Both the position numbers and the translations under genes were made by a program. A stretch of 64,000 bases of DNA from Bradyrhizobium diazoefficiens (GTDB taxonomy: Bacteria; Pseudomonadota; Alphaproteobacteria; Rhizobiales; Xanthobacteraceae), in assembly GCF_018131015.1 (NCBI RefSeq), contig NZ_JAFCJJ010000005.1:248001-312000 (forward strand). Direction: 5' to 3'. This document shows, piece after piece, positions 35,689 to 44,805 of the stretch. The notes under the pieces are model-generated. The model did not search any database, was not told the origin of the DNA, and saw nothing but the letters and a program-made list of their open reading frames with translations. Every line of letters starts with the position of its first letter. Position 1 is the stretch's first letter.

Positions 35689-37338
35689 ATGCGCAAGCTT
35701 CTGGCGATCTTGGTGATCTCGTGCTGGGCAACCCTGGCCTGCGCACAAAAGGCCGACCTCGTTGTCACGAACGCAAAGATCGTAACGCTGGACCAGGCAT
35801 CGACGATCGCGCAGGCGCTCGCTGTTCGCGACGGCAAGATCGTTGCGGTCGGCGGCAACGGTGCCATGGAAGGCCTGGTCGGGCCCGCGACGCGGCGCGT
35901 CGACGCAGGCGGACGCACGATCATTCCGGGATTGATCGATTCCCATATTCACGCCGTGCGCGCCGGCCTCACCTACGCGACCGAGGTCAACTGGATCGGC
36001 GCAAAGACGATCCCTGAGGCGATGGACCGCTTGCGCGAGGCGGCAAAGGCGCGTCCGGCGTCCTGGATCATCGTGGCCGGCGGCTGGAGCGAATTGCAGT
36101 TTGCGGAGAAGCGACGGCCGACGCTCACTGAAGTGATGGCGGCCGTTCCGGATAATCCGGCCTGGATCCAGCTGTTCTATGCGGCCGTGCTCATCACGCC
36201 GAAGGCGCAGCAGGCCCTTGGGGTCTCCGCGGACCAGTTGCCGGCTGGCTTCACCGCCGAACGCACGGCTGCGGGCGAAGCCACCGGCTGGTTCAACGGC
36301 GGCATCGTCAGCATTTCCGCGCTGTTCGATCGCCTGCCGCGGCCGAATTTCGAAGATAACGTCGCCGGCACAAGGCAGTTCTTCACGGAGCTGAACCGTC
36401 TCGGCATCACCGGCCTCGTGGATCCCGGTGGCTTCAGCATCTATCCCGGCCACTACGCCGCCCTGCAAAAGCTCTGGCGTGAAAAGTCGCTGTCGGTGCG
36501 GGTCGCCTACAGCCTGTTCGCCCAGAACGTCGGCGCGGAATTCGAGGAGTACAAGACCCTCACGCCGTTCCTGCCGATGGGATTCGGCGACGACATGCTG
36601 CGCTTCAACGGCATCGGCGAGCGCATCACCGGCGGCATGTACAACAACAACGCGCCCGACGCGGCGGCCAAGCAAAAGTTCCTGGAGATCGTTCGCTGGG
36701 CCGCAAAACAAGGGCTGACTGTCACCATTCACTGGCAGGAGGACAAATCCGTCCGAGAGCTGCTCGACCTCTATGACGAGGTCAACAAGGAGACGCCGAT
36801 CGCGCCGCTGCGCTGGTCCATCGCCCATCTCGACAACGCCTCGCCCGAAACGCTGCGCCGGATGAAGGCCCTCGGCATCGGCTGGACCATGCAGGACGCC
36901 ATGTATCTCGGCGGCGACCGTATCGTGGCGCAGGCCGGCGAAGCCGCGCGCAGCATGCCGCCCCTCGTCACGGCGTTGCGCACCGGCGTCCATGTCGGCG
37001 CCGGCACCGATGCGCACCGGGTCGCATCCTACAATCCGTTCGTCGCGCTGCAATGGATGCTCGACGGCAAGACGGTCGGCGGCCTGTCGACGCGCGGCCC
37101 GGACGAGACCCCCAGCCGCGAAGAGGCCTTGCGGCTGTACACGATCGGAAGCGCCTGGTTCTGCTTCGACGAGACGCGGCGCGGCACGCTGGAGACCGGC
37201 AAGCTCGCGGACTTCGCGATCCTCGACCGGGATTTCATGTCCGTGCCCGTGGAGGAGATTGGCGCGACGGCGTCTCTGCTGACGGTTGTGGGCGGCAAGG
37301 CAGTCTACGCGGCTGATGTTTTCGCGAGCGCAAAATAG
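35689..37338 (+). CDS. Exported amidohydrolase (YtcJ-like, amidohydrolase 3 family)
   Basis: 549 residues with a signal peptide (MRKLLAILVISCWATLACAQ). The metal-dependent hydrolase barrel starts with the composite strand DLVVTNAKIVTLD; metal ligands HxH are in GLIDSHIHAVRAG (about 83-95), and later His in TIHWQEDKSV and SIAHLDNAS; the final Asp in VHVGAGTDAHRVAS (about 443). Family enzymes cleave C-N bonds in cyclic amides or acylated amines; substrate unknown. A damaged partial copy lies 1.3 kb downstream at 38607-39080. Confidence 0.85.
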   Translation: MRKLLAILVISCWATLACAQKADLVVTNAKIVTLDQASTIAQALAVRDGKIVAVGGNGAMEGLVGPATRRVDAGGRTIIPGLIDSHIHAVRAGLTYATEVNWIGAKTIPEAMDRLREAAKARPASWIIVAGGWSELQFAEKRRPTLTEVMAAVPDNPAWIQLFYAAVLITPKAQQALGVSADQLPAGFTAERTAAGEATGWFNGGIVSISALFDRLPRPNFEDNVAGTRQFFTELNRLGITGLVDPGGFSIYPGHYAALQKLWREKSLSVRVAYSLFAQNVGAEFEEYKTLTPFLPMGFGDDMLRFNGIGERITGGMYNNNAPDAAAKQKFLEIVRWAAKQGLTVTIHWQEDKSVRELLDLYDEVNKETPIAPLRWSIAHLDNASPETLRRMKALGIGWTMQDAMYLGGDRIVAQAGEAARSMPPLVTALRTGVHVGAGTDAHRVASYNPFVALQWMLDGKTVGGLSTRGPDETPSREEALRLYTIGSAWFCFDETRRGTLETGKLADFAILDRDFMSVPVEEIGATASLLTVVGGKAVYAADVFASAK

Positions 37339-37369
37339 GAGCTGGAGGGCCTCCGGCCGCTCGGCCTGG

Positions 37370-37391
37370 TTAAGTGCACTGTCAGCGTAAT
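37370..37391. repeat. Half copy of the MITE-like element
   Basis: TTAAGTGCACTGTCAGCGTA then AT, matching the right arm of the inverted-repeat elements at 39071-39151 and 40496-40577. No left arm is found beside it. It follows the intact amidohydrolase gene by 31 bases. Confidence 0.7.
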
Positions 37392-37564
37392 CCTGTCCGC
37401 AATCCCTTGGCTCGGCGGTATGCTGCTCCTGCTTCTGGTTCGATCCTGCCTCGCGGGGCACCGTGCAGGGCCTTGGCAAGTGAAGGAGAATCTTTCCGCT
37501 GCCGCCGAGAACGAGAATCGCCTAGAATCGTGTCCTCATTCTCGTTCAGGTGCCGCCAAAAAGA

Positions 37565-38422
37565 ATGTCCGATCCCGTCAATCTCCTTCAGTCGCTGCTC
37601 GAGGTCAGTCACGCCCATTATAGGTCGGACGAGGGTGTGTTCATGGCGCTGTTGCGTCAGTTCAAGTCAGATGAACTGGCGAAGCCGCGCTACGCCGATC
37701 CGAAGCGATTGCTCCGTTACGGCTTCAAGCTCTATTCGCAGAGCGATGAAGACGGCATTCTGCAGGAGATTTTTCGGCGGATCGGAACCAGCAACCGGAC
37801 CTTCGTCGAGTTTGGCGTCGAGAACGGAATTGAGTGCAACACCGTCAAGCTGCTGGTCGAAGGTTGGCGCGGTCTCTGGCTCGATGGATCAACTGCAAAT
37901 GTTGCGCAGATCCATACGCATTTCGATGCCTTCGTGCGCGATGGCCGCCTACGGGCGGTCCCGGCCTTCATCACCGCCGAAAACATCAATTCTCTGATCG
38001 AGCAGGGTGGCGTCACCGGCGATATTGACCTCTTGAGCATCGACATCGATGGAAACGACTACTGGGTCTGGCAAGCAATCGAAGTCGTCAGGCCGCGGGT
38101 TGTCGTGATCGAATACAATTCAGCGTTGCGGCCGCCAATGTCGGCGGTGGTTCCGTATGACCCCGCGAGAAAATGGGATGGATCGAACTACTTCGGCGCC
38201 AGCCTGGAGGCCTTGGTCCGGCTCGGACGGAAGAAGGGATACCGCATCGTAGGCTGCAACTTCGGCGGCTTTAACGCCTTTTTCGTGCATGAGTCGTGCG
38301 CCGGTGATCATTTCCTCGATCCGCCTACAGCCGAGGAGCACTACGAACCGCCGCGCAATTACTACATTTATTCAGAGGGGCGGTACCCCCCTCCACGGCC
38401 GGGGGTCTTTGTCGAGGTGTAG
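37565..38422 (+). CDS. FkbM-like methyltransferase-fold protein
   Basis: 285 residues from ATG 37565; a GTG at 37550 would add five. The Rossmann-like core begins FVEFGVENGIECNTVKLLVE (about 80-100), then GLWLDGS, and DLLSIDIDGNDYWVWQAIE (about 155-173), the strand with the FkbM-type D-x-D-G acidic motif. Members methylate sugars or polyketides, but this subgroup is often annotated as hypothetical. It sits between the two amidohydrolase copies and may have come with the rearrangement. Confidence 0.7.
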   Translation: MSDPVNLLQSLLEVSHAHYRSDEGVFMALLRQFKSDELAKPRYADPKRLLRYGFKLYSQSDEDGILQEIFRRIGTSNRTFVEFGVENGIECNTVKLLVEGWRGLWLDGSTANVAQIHTHFDAFVRDGRLRAVPAFITAENINSLIEQGGVTGDIDLLSIDIDGNDYWVWQAIEVVRPRVVVIEYNSALRPPMSAVVPYDPARKWDGSNYFGASLEALVRLGRKKGYRIVGCNFGGFNAFFVHESCAGDHFLDPPTAEEHYEPPRNYYIYSEGRYPPPRPGVFVEV

Positions 38423-38462
38423 ACGGCAAGAGGGGTATCACGGTCTGCCGCGCGGGGGGCGG

Positions 38463-38606
38463 TCGTTGGGGCGTCGGCACATCGACCGATTGGAAGCAGA
38501 GGGCAAATTCCCCAGGCGGGTGCCGATCGCTCAACAGCGAGTGGCTTGGGTCGCTAGTGAGATTGATGAGTTCGCAGAGAGCCGGATCGCCAAGCGGTCG
38601 AAGCGC
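38463..38606 (+). pseudogene. AlpA-like (phage regulator) remnant
   Basis: The frame reads SLGRRHIDRLEAEGKFPRRV, then AWVASEIDEFAESRIAKRSK, the recognition-helix and wing part of AlpA-family excisionase/regulators. The N-terminal strand is missing or out of frame and the C-terminus runs directly into an amidohydrolase fragment. It points to former prophage or island DNA here. Confidence 0.5.
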
Positions 38607-39080
38607 CTCACGCCATTCCTGCCAATCGGATTTGGCGACGAAATGCTGCGGTTCAAGGGGCTGGGCGAGCGCATCACCGGCGGCATGTACAACAACAACG
38701 CGCCCGACGCGGCGGCCAAGGGCAAATTCCTCGAGATCGTTCGCTGGGCGGCCAAACAAGGGCTGACCGTCACCATCCACTGGCAGGAGGACAAATCCGT
38801 CCACCTCCTCCTCGACCTCTATGAAGAGGTCAACAAGGAGACGCCGATCGCGCCGCTGCGCTGGTCGATCGCCCATCTCGACAACGCCTCGTCTGAGACG
38901 CTTCTGCGGATGAAGGCGCTCGGTATCGGCTGGACCATGCAGGACGCCATGTATCTCGGCGGCGACCGCATGGCGGCGCAGGCCGGCGAGGCCGCGCGCA
39001 GCATGCCGCCCCTCGTCACGGCGCTTCGCACGGGCGTCCATGTCGGGGCCGGCACGGATGTCGCCCCAGAATTGCGGTGA
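38607..39080 (+). pseudogene. Internal fragment of an amidohydrolase, second copy
   Basis: From LTPFLPIGFGDEMLRFKGLG to VHVGAGTD it matches residues about 293-443 of the intact enzyme at 35689-37338, with scattered substitutions (FKGLG for FNGIG, HLLLDLYEE for RELLDLYDE). The barrel start and the last 100 residues are missing, so it cannot be active. The homology stops 12 bases before the inverted-repeat element at 39071. Confidence 0.85.
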
Positions 39081-39151
39081 CAGTGCACTCAATAATTTCG
39101 GCTGCTTCTGAAGGCACGAGCGCTTGCGATTAAGTGCACTGTCACCGTAAT
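39071..39151. mobile_element. MITE-like inverted-repeat element, copy 1
   Basis: ATTGCGGTGACAGTGCACT at the left and AGTGCACTGTCACCGTAAT at the right are reverse complements with one mismatch (19-bp arms); the inner part is about 43 bp, starting CAATAATTTCGG. No coding capacity. A second copy in the same orientation of inner sequence is at 40496-40577, and a half copy at 37370. Confidence 0.75.
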
Positions 39152-39167
39152 GCCGTAAACAGTTCAA

Positions 39168-40442
39168 TCATTCGCGCCGAGGATCCATCCGAAGCCATTT
39201 CACCACTGCAGCGATGATCTTTGGATCTCCGTATGGATTAGAGTGACGCCAGAGGAATTTGCGCTTCGATGATCTGTAAGAACGCCAAGTAACATGATTG
39301 AACAGCCATAGACCAGGCGGAGTTGCCTCAACTGCCGGCTGCAAGAGCCCACCGGCCACAAATGGCATTCGTCCGAACAGCAGGGATAGCAGCCAATTAA
39401 GGGAGAGAAGAACCAGACTGACCGTAAAGAGGACCCCCGGAAGTGCCAGTGTCACGACGGCAGTGATTTGTCCAAGAAAATCCAAAAAGTTCTTAAAATA
39501 CCACAAACTGTGATCATACGAACTTGCAGCAATGTCGGACTCATTCATCTTTTCCCGAGCAGTCACCAATGAGAATGTGAACCACACGATAAAAAGCGAA
39601 AACAAAATGCGATCACGTATCGGCCGACGTATTCGCGTTACGCGGAACGGCTTCGCGAGGGCACCAAATAGTCGATTAAAGACAACATTCATTGTCATTA
39701 TGATCCAGGTCACGGCTTGAGCAAAGTTCAACCCTACTGACGCCTCGTCTCCCGATAGCCGGATGAAAACTGCACTTGGATTGTTGGGAAGCTCACACGA
39801 AACCAACCGCCCGGTTCTGATCGCACTACGCAGGAGCCCATGCGTTATGCGCAGCTTCACTCGATTGAAAAAAATCAAAGCTCTCAGCGCCAGCTCGTTA
39901 CACACCACCGCCGCGCCACAAAAGATTGGGATGAGCCAAGCCCAAAGCGCTAGATAGTCCCATACGTCGCGCAAATCGAGGACATTCGCAATCAATCCGA
40001 AAGCCAACATAAAGAGCACGATGTACAGAGCGAAAAACGCAAAGATCAGCGGCGACCAGAGGCCGTCCAATAGCAGTCTCCAACTCGGGAGCAGTCGGTA
40101 GGTACAGAACGGCGTTGCCAAGAATACTAGGCCCCTAATTTTATCGGCGAGTTCCGGTCGTTCCTGTAGCGCATAGCAAACAGCCCCACCACCATGACTG
40201 TGGGCACAAATAACAGCCTTCTCGTCTGACGGAATTGAGCTGAGCAGTGCGATAAGTTTTTCCCGAGCGTCGAACCGTGCTGCGAATGAATTGCTTCCGC
40301 TCCAATCGATTCTTTCGACTGACTTGATGGATTCGAACTCGCTCTTCAGCGCGATAACTATGGGCGATGTTTCTTGAGTCCATGGAGCATTCCGAGCCCA
40401 CGTCCCATGAACCAAGATCAACCTTAGAGGTTTCTCAATCAT
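39168..40442 (-). CDS. Membrane-bound alpha/beta hydrolase-like protein
   Basis: 424 residues. LILVHGTWARNAPWT (residues 8-22) is the oxyanion HG motif and ICAHSHGGGAVCYAL (about 78-92) the nucleophile elbow with Ser (H-S-H-G-G). After about residue 120 come five or six hydrophobic helices (around 125-150, 163-182, 243-258, 280-297, 325-365). The base composition is clearly AT-richer than its neighbours, a sign of transfer. The gene sits alone between two MITE-like elements that both lie within about 60 bases. Confidence 0.75.
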   Translation of the reverse strand: MIEKPLRLILVHGTWARNAPWTQETSPIVIALKSEFESIKSVERIDWSGSNSFAARFDAREKLIALLSSIPSDEKAVICAHSHGGGAVCYALQERPELADKIRGLVFLATPFCTYRLLPSWRLLLDGLWSPLIFAFFALYIVLFMLAFGLIANVLDLRDVWDYLALWAWLIPIFCGAAVVCNELALRALIFFNRVKLRITHGLLRSAIRTGRLVSCELPNNPSAVFIRLSGDEASVGLNFAQAVTWIIMTMNVVFNRLFGALAKPFRVTRIRRPIRDRILFSLFIVWFTFSLVTAREKMNESDIAASSYDHSLWYFKNFLDFLGQITAVVTLALPGVLFTVSLVLLSLNWLLSLLFGRMPFVAGGLLQPAVEATPPGLWLFNHVTWRSYRSSKRKFLWRHSNPYGDPKIIAAVVKWLRMDPRRE

Positions 40443-40495
40443 CCGCCCCCACCTGGTCCGATCTTCGCAGCATATCTCAGAGGGCGCAACGCGGA

Positions 40496-40577
40496 ATTAC
40501 CGTGACAGTGCACTCAATAATTTCGGCCGATTCGGTAGGCTCGAGCGCTTACAGATTGGGTGCACTGTCACCATAAT
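40496..40577. mobile_element. MITE-like inverted-repeat element, copy 2
   Basis: ATTACCGTGACAGTGCACT at left, GGTGCACTGTCACCATAAT at right, with an inner segment CAATAATTTCGGCCG... that matches copy 1. It lies 53 bases upstream of the hydrolase start and directly abuts a truncated dehydrogenase. Confidence 0.75.
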
Positions 40578-40990
40578 TGGGCGCCTACGTCATCGGCACC
40601 GGCCGCGCCGCCGACCGTCAGACGGTGCTCGACTTCGGCGCGCAGGAGTTCGTCGACCTCGGCAACGACGTGCTGGAAGACGTCGGCGGCGTCGATCTGG
40701 TGTTCGATGTCATCGGCGGCGACATCGGGAAGCGGTCCGCAGGGCGGGTTCGAGCCGGAGGCACGCTGGTGTCGATCGTCGGGCCGGCCGAGGCACGGCC
40801 CGCGAATGGCCTTGCGGTCGACTTCGTCGTCGAGGCCGATCGTGCCGAGCTGACCGAGATCGTGCAGCGGGTGCGGGACGGACGGCTGCGGACGAACATC
40901 GGCAACGTCTCGACCATCGACGATGCCGTCGCCGCCTTGAACCCGACCGAGCGACGCAAGGGCAAGACGATCGTCCGCGTTCGTCCCTGA
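40577..40990 (+). pseudogene. 3' part of a zinc-type alcohol dehydrogenase/quinone oxidoreductase
   Basis: 137 residues starting in the cofactor domain (GAYVIGTGRAADRQTVLDFG, then VGGVDLVFDVIGGD), i.e. after the Gly-rich turn, and running to a normal C-terminus (TERRKGKTIVRVRP). About 190 residues of the catalytic domain are missing. The break coincides with the MITE-like element, so the gene was cut by its arrival or by recombination. The stretch 40991-41234 downstream shows no gene. Confidence 0.8.
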
Positions 40991-41234
40991 GCCGGCCAAT
41001 CGGAAGTGAAAATTTTAGGGACGGGCTTTGTCTCGTCCCGGGATTGTGGGCGCCGTGAATTCTGAATTCCGTCTCGCCCGGATCCATCCGCCGTCGCGCC
41101 CACCGCATCGGTGGTTCCCTTTTCGTCCTGGAACTAAAGTGGCGCGAACCGCAAAGACCGTTGCGGTTCGCGCGCCCTTCATGGATGCTTTGCACCGACG
41201 CTACCTTGTGTCTTGCGATTTCGGGGATCGGACC

Positions 41235-42788
41235 ATGATGGACCTCCTGAATTTCGGTGAAATGCTCTCGGTGCACGCGCGGCTTGCGCCGGACCGTCTG
41301 GGGACGCGTGACCTCGACCGCGCGATGAATTTCAGCCAGTGGAACGATCGCGCCTGCCGCCTCGCCAATGCGTTGCTGGGCCTTGGCCTCGCCAAGGGCG
41401 ACCGGGTCGCAATCCTCGCCTACAACTGCGTCGAGTGGAGCGAGATTTTTGCGGCCACCGCGAAGGCGGGGCTGGTCGCGGTGCCGATCAATTTCCGCCT
41501 GGTCGGCAAGGAAGTCGAATTCATCGTCAACAATTCCGAGGCCGCCGCGATCATCGTCCAGGACGAGCTCGCCGGCGTGATCGAGGAGATCCGCGGCGCA
41601 ATTCCGGTCGCGGCCGACCGCTTCATCCACTTCGGCAACCGGCCATGTCCTGCGGGATATCGCGACTATGATGCCTTCCTGGCGAGCGGCAGCGCGCGCG
41701 AAACCGGCCAGCGTGTCGCCCTGTCCGATCCCTGGACGCTGATGTACACCTCCGGCACCACCAGCGCGCCAAAGGGCGTGGTGCGGAGCCATCGCAGCGC
41801 CGTGCTGCTGTCGATGGTCACCGAGATCGAGCTCGGCTTGCATCGCAGGGACGGCGCGCTCTTGGTGATGCCGATGTGCCATGCCAATTCCCTGAACTTC
41901 TTCGGCGCGTTCGGCTATTGCGGCGGCGTCAATTCGATCTATTCGCGCAAGAGTTTTGACCCCGAGCACGCCGCCCGGACGCTGGCCGAGGGCGGCTCGA
42001 GCTTCACTTCGCTGGTGCCGACCCACTACATCATGATGCTCGGCCTGCCGCAGGCGGTCCGGGCGAAATACAATTTCGACGCCGTCACCAAGCTGATGAT
42101 CTCGTCGGCGCCGGCGCGTCCCGAGACCAAGCGCGAGGTGATGGAGATGTTTCCCAACTCCGGCCTGTTCGAGCTCTATGGCGCGACCGAGACCGGCTGG
42201 GTGACCATGCTGCATCCGCACGAGCAGTTCACCAAGCTGGGCTCGGTCGGCCGCGAATGCGTCGGCGCCGCGCCGATCAGGCTGCTCGACGAGGCCGGCA
42301 ACGAGGTGCGGGACGGCGACACCGGCGAGCTGTTCTCGTGCAACGCGCATACGTTCGATTGCTACTGGCGCCTGCCCGAAAAGACCGCGCAGGCTTTCCG
42401 CGGCGATTACTGCTCCGTCGGCGACATGGCGCGCCGCGATTCCGACGGATACATCCATCTCGCCGACCGCAAGAGCAACATGATCATCTCGGGCGGCGAG
42501 AACATCTACCCATCCGAGGTCGAGGCACTGGTCGGCGCGCATCCAAAGGTCAAGGACGTCGCCGTGATCGGGCTGCCGGACGACAAATGGGGCGAGAGCG
42601 TGCATGCCGTCATCGTCCTGCACGATGGCGCGATCCTGACGGAAGACGAGCTCGCCGCCTGGTCGAAAGACCGCATGGCCGGATTCAAGCGCCCGCGGTC
42701 CTACAAGTTCATCCGGGAGGACGAGATGCCGCGCAATGCCACCGGCAAGGTGCTTCATCGCGAGCTGAAGAAGAGGTTTTCCATTTGA
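41235..42788 (+). CDS. AMP-binding acyl-CoA synthetase/ligase
   Basis: 517 residues from ATG 41235 (GGGGATCGGA upstream; a second ATG follows directly). The P-loop-like AMP motif LMYTSGTTSAPKGVVRSH is at about 172-189, FELYGATETGW near 315, the hinge YIHLADRKSNMIISGGENIY near 410 and the catalytic Lys in RNATGKVLHRELKK at the end. It activates a carboxylic acid as acyl-AMP and then acyl-CoA; substrate unknown. 55 bases before the ThDP enzyme gene, same strand. Confidence 0.9.
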   Translation: MMDLLNFGEMLSVHARLAPDRLGTRDLDRAMNFSQWNDRACRLANALLGLGLAKGDRVAILAYNCVEWSEIFAATAKAGLVAVPINFRLVGKEVEFIVNNSEAAAIIVQDELAGVIEEIRGAIPVAADRFIHFGNRPCPAGYRDYDAFLASGSARETGQRVALSDPWTLMYTSGTTSAPKGVVRSHRSAVLLSMVTEIELGLHRRDGALLVMPMCHANSLNFFGAFGYCGGVNSIYSRKSFDPEHAARTLAEGGSSFTSLVPTHYIMMLGLPQAVRAKYNFDAVTKLMISSAPARPETKREVMEMFPNSGLFELYGATETGWVTMLHPHEQFTKLGSVGRECVGAAPIRLLDEAGNEVRDGDTGELFSCNAHTFDCYWRLPEKTAQAFRGDYCSVGDMARRDSDGYIHLADRKSNMIISGGENIYPSEVEALVGAHPKVKDVAVIGLPDDKWGESVHAVIVLHDGAILTEDELAAWSKDRMAGFKRPRSYKFIREDEMPRNATGKVLHRELKKRFSI

Positions 42789-42843
42789 TCCGGCCGCCTC
42801 GATCGTGCCGGACCATCATGCACGCCAGAGAAGGAGTTTTGCG

Positions 42844-44556
42844 ATGAAAGCCCTCCCCGACAGCGCTGCAGACCTGATTGCCCGCCTGCTGAAACGCCGC
42901 GGCGTCAGGCGCGTGTTCGCGCTTTGCGGCGGCCACATCATGCCGATCTGGATGCGGCTCGACGCGGAAGGCATCGGCATCATCGACGTTCGCGACGAGC
43001 GCGCCGCCGTTCACATGGCGCAGGCGCATGCGGAGCTGACCGGTGAACTTGGCGTTGCGCTGGTGACCGCGGGCCCGGGCATGACGAACGCGATCACCGG
43101 CATCGCCAACGCACATGTGTCGCGCGCATCGGTGCTGGTGATATCCGGCGGCAACCCGAGGCCGCAGGAGAACCGCGGCGGCCTGCAGGACATGGACCAT
43201 ACCCAGCTGGTCCGGTCGATCACCCGCTACGCGCGCACCGTGCGCGAGCCGTCGCTGGTGCTGCAGGAGCTCGACGAGGCCATCGCGCGTGCCTTCGGTG
43301 AAGGCGGCGAGCCCGGCCCGTCCTATATCGATTTCCCGACCGATACGCTGCGAGGTCTGGTGCCGAAGGCGCTGCAGCTCGAGGAGCATCTTGCCGCCAA
43401 GCCGCGAAGCGTCACGCTGCCTGATCCCGCGCAGATTGCCCGCGCCGTCGACGAGCTCTGGTCGGCGCGGCGCGTGCTGGTGATTTCCGGACGCGGCGCC
43501 CGCGGAGCGGGCCCCGAACTGGTCGCGCTGCTCGATCGCCTGGGTGCGGTCTATCTCGACACCGGCGAAAGCCGTGGACTGGTCCCGGACAGTCACCCCT
43601 CCGTGGTCGGGGCGATGCGCGGCGCGGTCATGGGCGATGCCGATGTGGTGCTGACCGTCGGCCGCCGCCTCGATTTCCAGCTCGCTTACGGATCGCCCAG
43701 CGTGTTCCAGTCGGCCAAATTCGTTCGCATCGGCGACACGCCATCCGAAATGCGCGACAACCGGCGTGGCGCGGTGGAGATCCTGGCCTCTCCCGCCGCG
43801 ACCTTGCGCGCGATGGTCGAGCACGCCGGCAATCGCGCGTCCACCGTGGACCGGCAATGGGCCGCAAAGCTGCGCGCGGGCCACGAGGAGCGCGCGAAGA
43901 AGCTGCAACACGGCATGGCCACCGCGCCGAACGGCTCCGACGGCAAGCTGCATCCGAACAAGGTGCTGTCCGAACTGCAGAAGGCCATCGGCAATGATGC
44001 CATCGTCATCACCGATGGGGGCGACTTCCTCGCTTTCGCACGCGTCGGGCTCAACGCGCCATTGATGCTCGATCCCGGCCCGTTCGGCTGCATCGGCATC
44101 GGCGTGCCCTACGGCATCGCGGCCAGCCTCGCCTTCCCGGACAAGCCGGTCGTGGTGGCGACCGGCGATGGCGCCTTCGGCTTCAATGCCATCGAGGTCG
44201 ACACCGCCGTGCGCCACAAGGCGCCGCTGCTGATCGTCGTCGCCAACAACGGCGCCTGGCAGATCGAGGTGCACGACCAGACCGTGACGCATGGCAAGGT
44301 GGTGGGCACGAGGCTGCAGGTCGCCGACTACGCCGGGATGGCACGCGCGTTCGGCATGCATGCGGAGCGCGTGGAGACCGCGGCGCAGCTCGGGCCCGCA
44401 ATCGAGCGCGCGCTGGCCAACCGGCCGGCGCTCCTCGACATGATCGTCACGCCGGAGGCGATCTCATCCGACGGCAAGACGGGTCTCGCCTGGGTGCCGG
44501 ACCTGCAGCCGCTCGCGGCATGGGACGAAGCCGAGCGCAAGTGGCGGGCGTCCTGA
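42844..44556 (+). CDS. Thiamine-diphosphate enzyme of the acetolactate synthase-like family
   Basis: 570 residues from ATG 42844 with AAGGAG nine bases before it. Three domains: pyrimidine-binding (1-170) with the catalytic Glu in IDVRDERAAVHMAQAHAEL, central (about 185-330), and pyrophosphate-binding with GDGAFGFNAIEVDTAVRH...LIVVANNGAW (about 440-480). The order matches acetolactate synthase, oxalyl-CoA decarboxylase and benzoylformate decarboxylase. Coupling to an acyl-CoA ligase suggests a CoA-thioester lyase or decarboxylase, which is inference; a branched-chain role is less likely as no small subunit is near. Confidence 0.85.
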   Translation: MKALPDSAADLIARLLKRRGVRRVFALCGGHIMPIWMRLDAEGIGIIDVRDERAAVHMAQAHAELTGELGVALVTAGPGMTNAITGIANAHVSRASVLVISGGNPRPQENRGGLQDMDHTQLVRSITRYARTVREPSLVLQELDEAIARAFGEGGEPGPSYIDFPTDTLRGLVPKALQLEEHLAAKPRSVTLPDPAQIARAVDELWSARRVLVISGRGARGAGPELVALLDRLGAVYLDTGESRGLVPDSHPSVVGAMRGAVMGDADVVLTVGRRLDFQLAYGSPSVFQSAKFVRIGDTPSEMRDNRRGAVEILASPAATLRAMVEHAGNRASTVDRQWAAKLRAGHEERAKKLQHGMATAPNGSDGKLHPNKVLSELQKAIGNDAIVITDGGDFLAFARVGLNAPLMLDPGPFGCIGIGVPYGIAASLAFPDKPVVVATGDGAFGFNAIEVDTAVRHKAPLLIVVANNGAWQIEVHDQTVTHGKVVGTRLQVADYAGMARAFGMHAERVETAAQLGPAIERALANRPALLDMIVTPEAISSDGKTGLAWVPDLQPLAAWDEAERKWRAS

Positions 44557-44600
44557 GCCGGCTTCAGTTTGAATCGCTTGAGCAGCCGCTGGCTCGCTTA

Positions 44601-44781
44601 ACCTCGCCCGCTGGCGGGAGAGGTCGACGCGCCCCGGGCGATGCGAAGCATCGTCCCGAGCGCGGCGGGTGAGGGCTCTCTCCTCTTGGGGAATCGCCCT
44701 GCGGAGACACCCCCACCCCAACCCTCCCCCGCATCCGCCTTCGCCAAGGCTTCGGCGGACAAGAGCGGGACAGGGAGCGCA
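44601..44781. repeat. Uninterrupted REP-like repeat, relative of the IS110 target
   Basis: It starts ACCTCGCCCGCTGGCGGGAG joined directly to AGGTCGACGCG, continues GGTGAGGGCTCTCTCCTCTT and GCGGAGACACCCCCACCCCA and ends in CAGGGAGCGCA. A 40-bp stretch near 44730-44770 (CGCCTTCGCCAAGGCTTCGG) is extra relative to 25275-25375. It lies between the ThDP gene and the convergent molybdenum hydroxylase gene. Confidence 0.8.
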
Positions 44782-44805
44782 TCTGCGTGCGTGGCTGCTA
44801 TCTCT

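Noticed and set aside
40710..42758. 682-residue open frame on the minus strand
   Set aside because: Antisense to the acyl-CoA ligase; low-complexity composition typical of a shadow frame.
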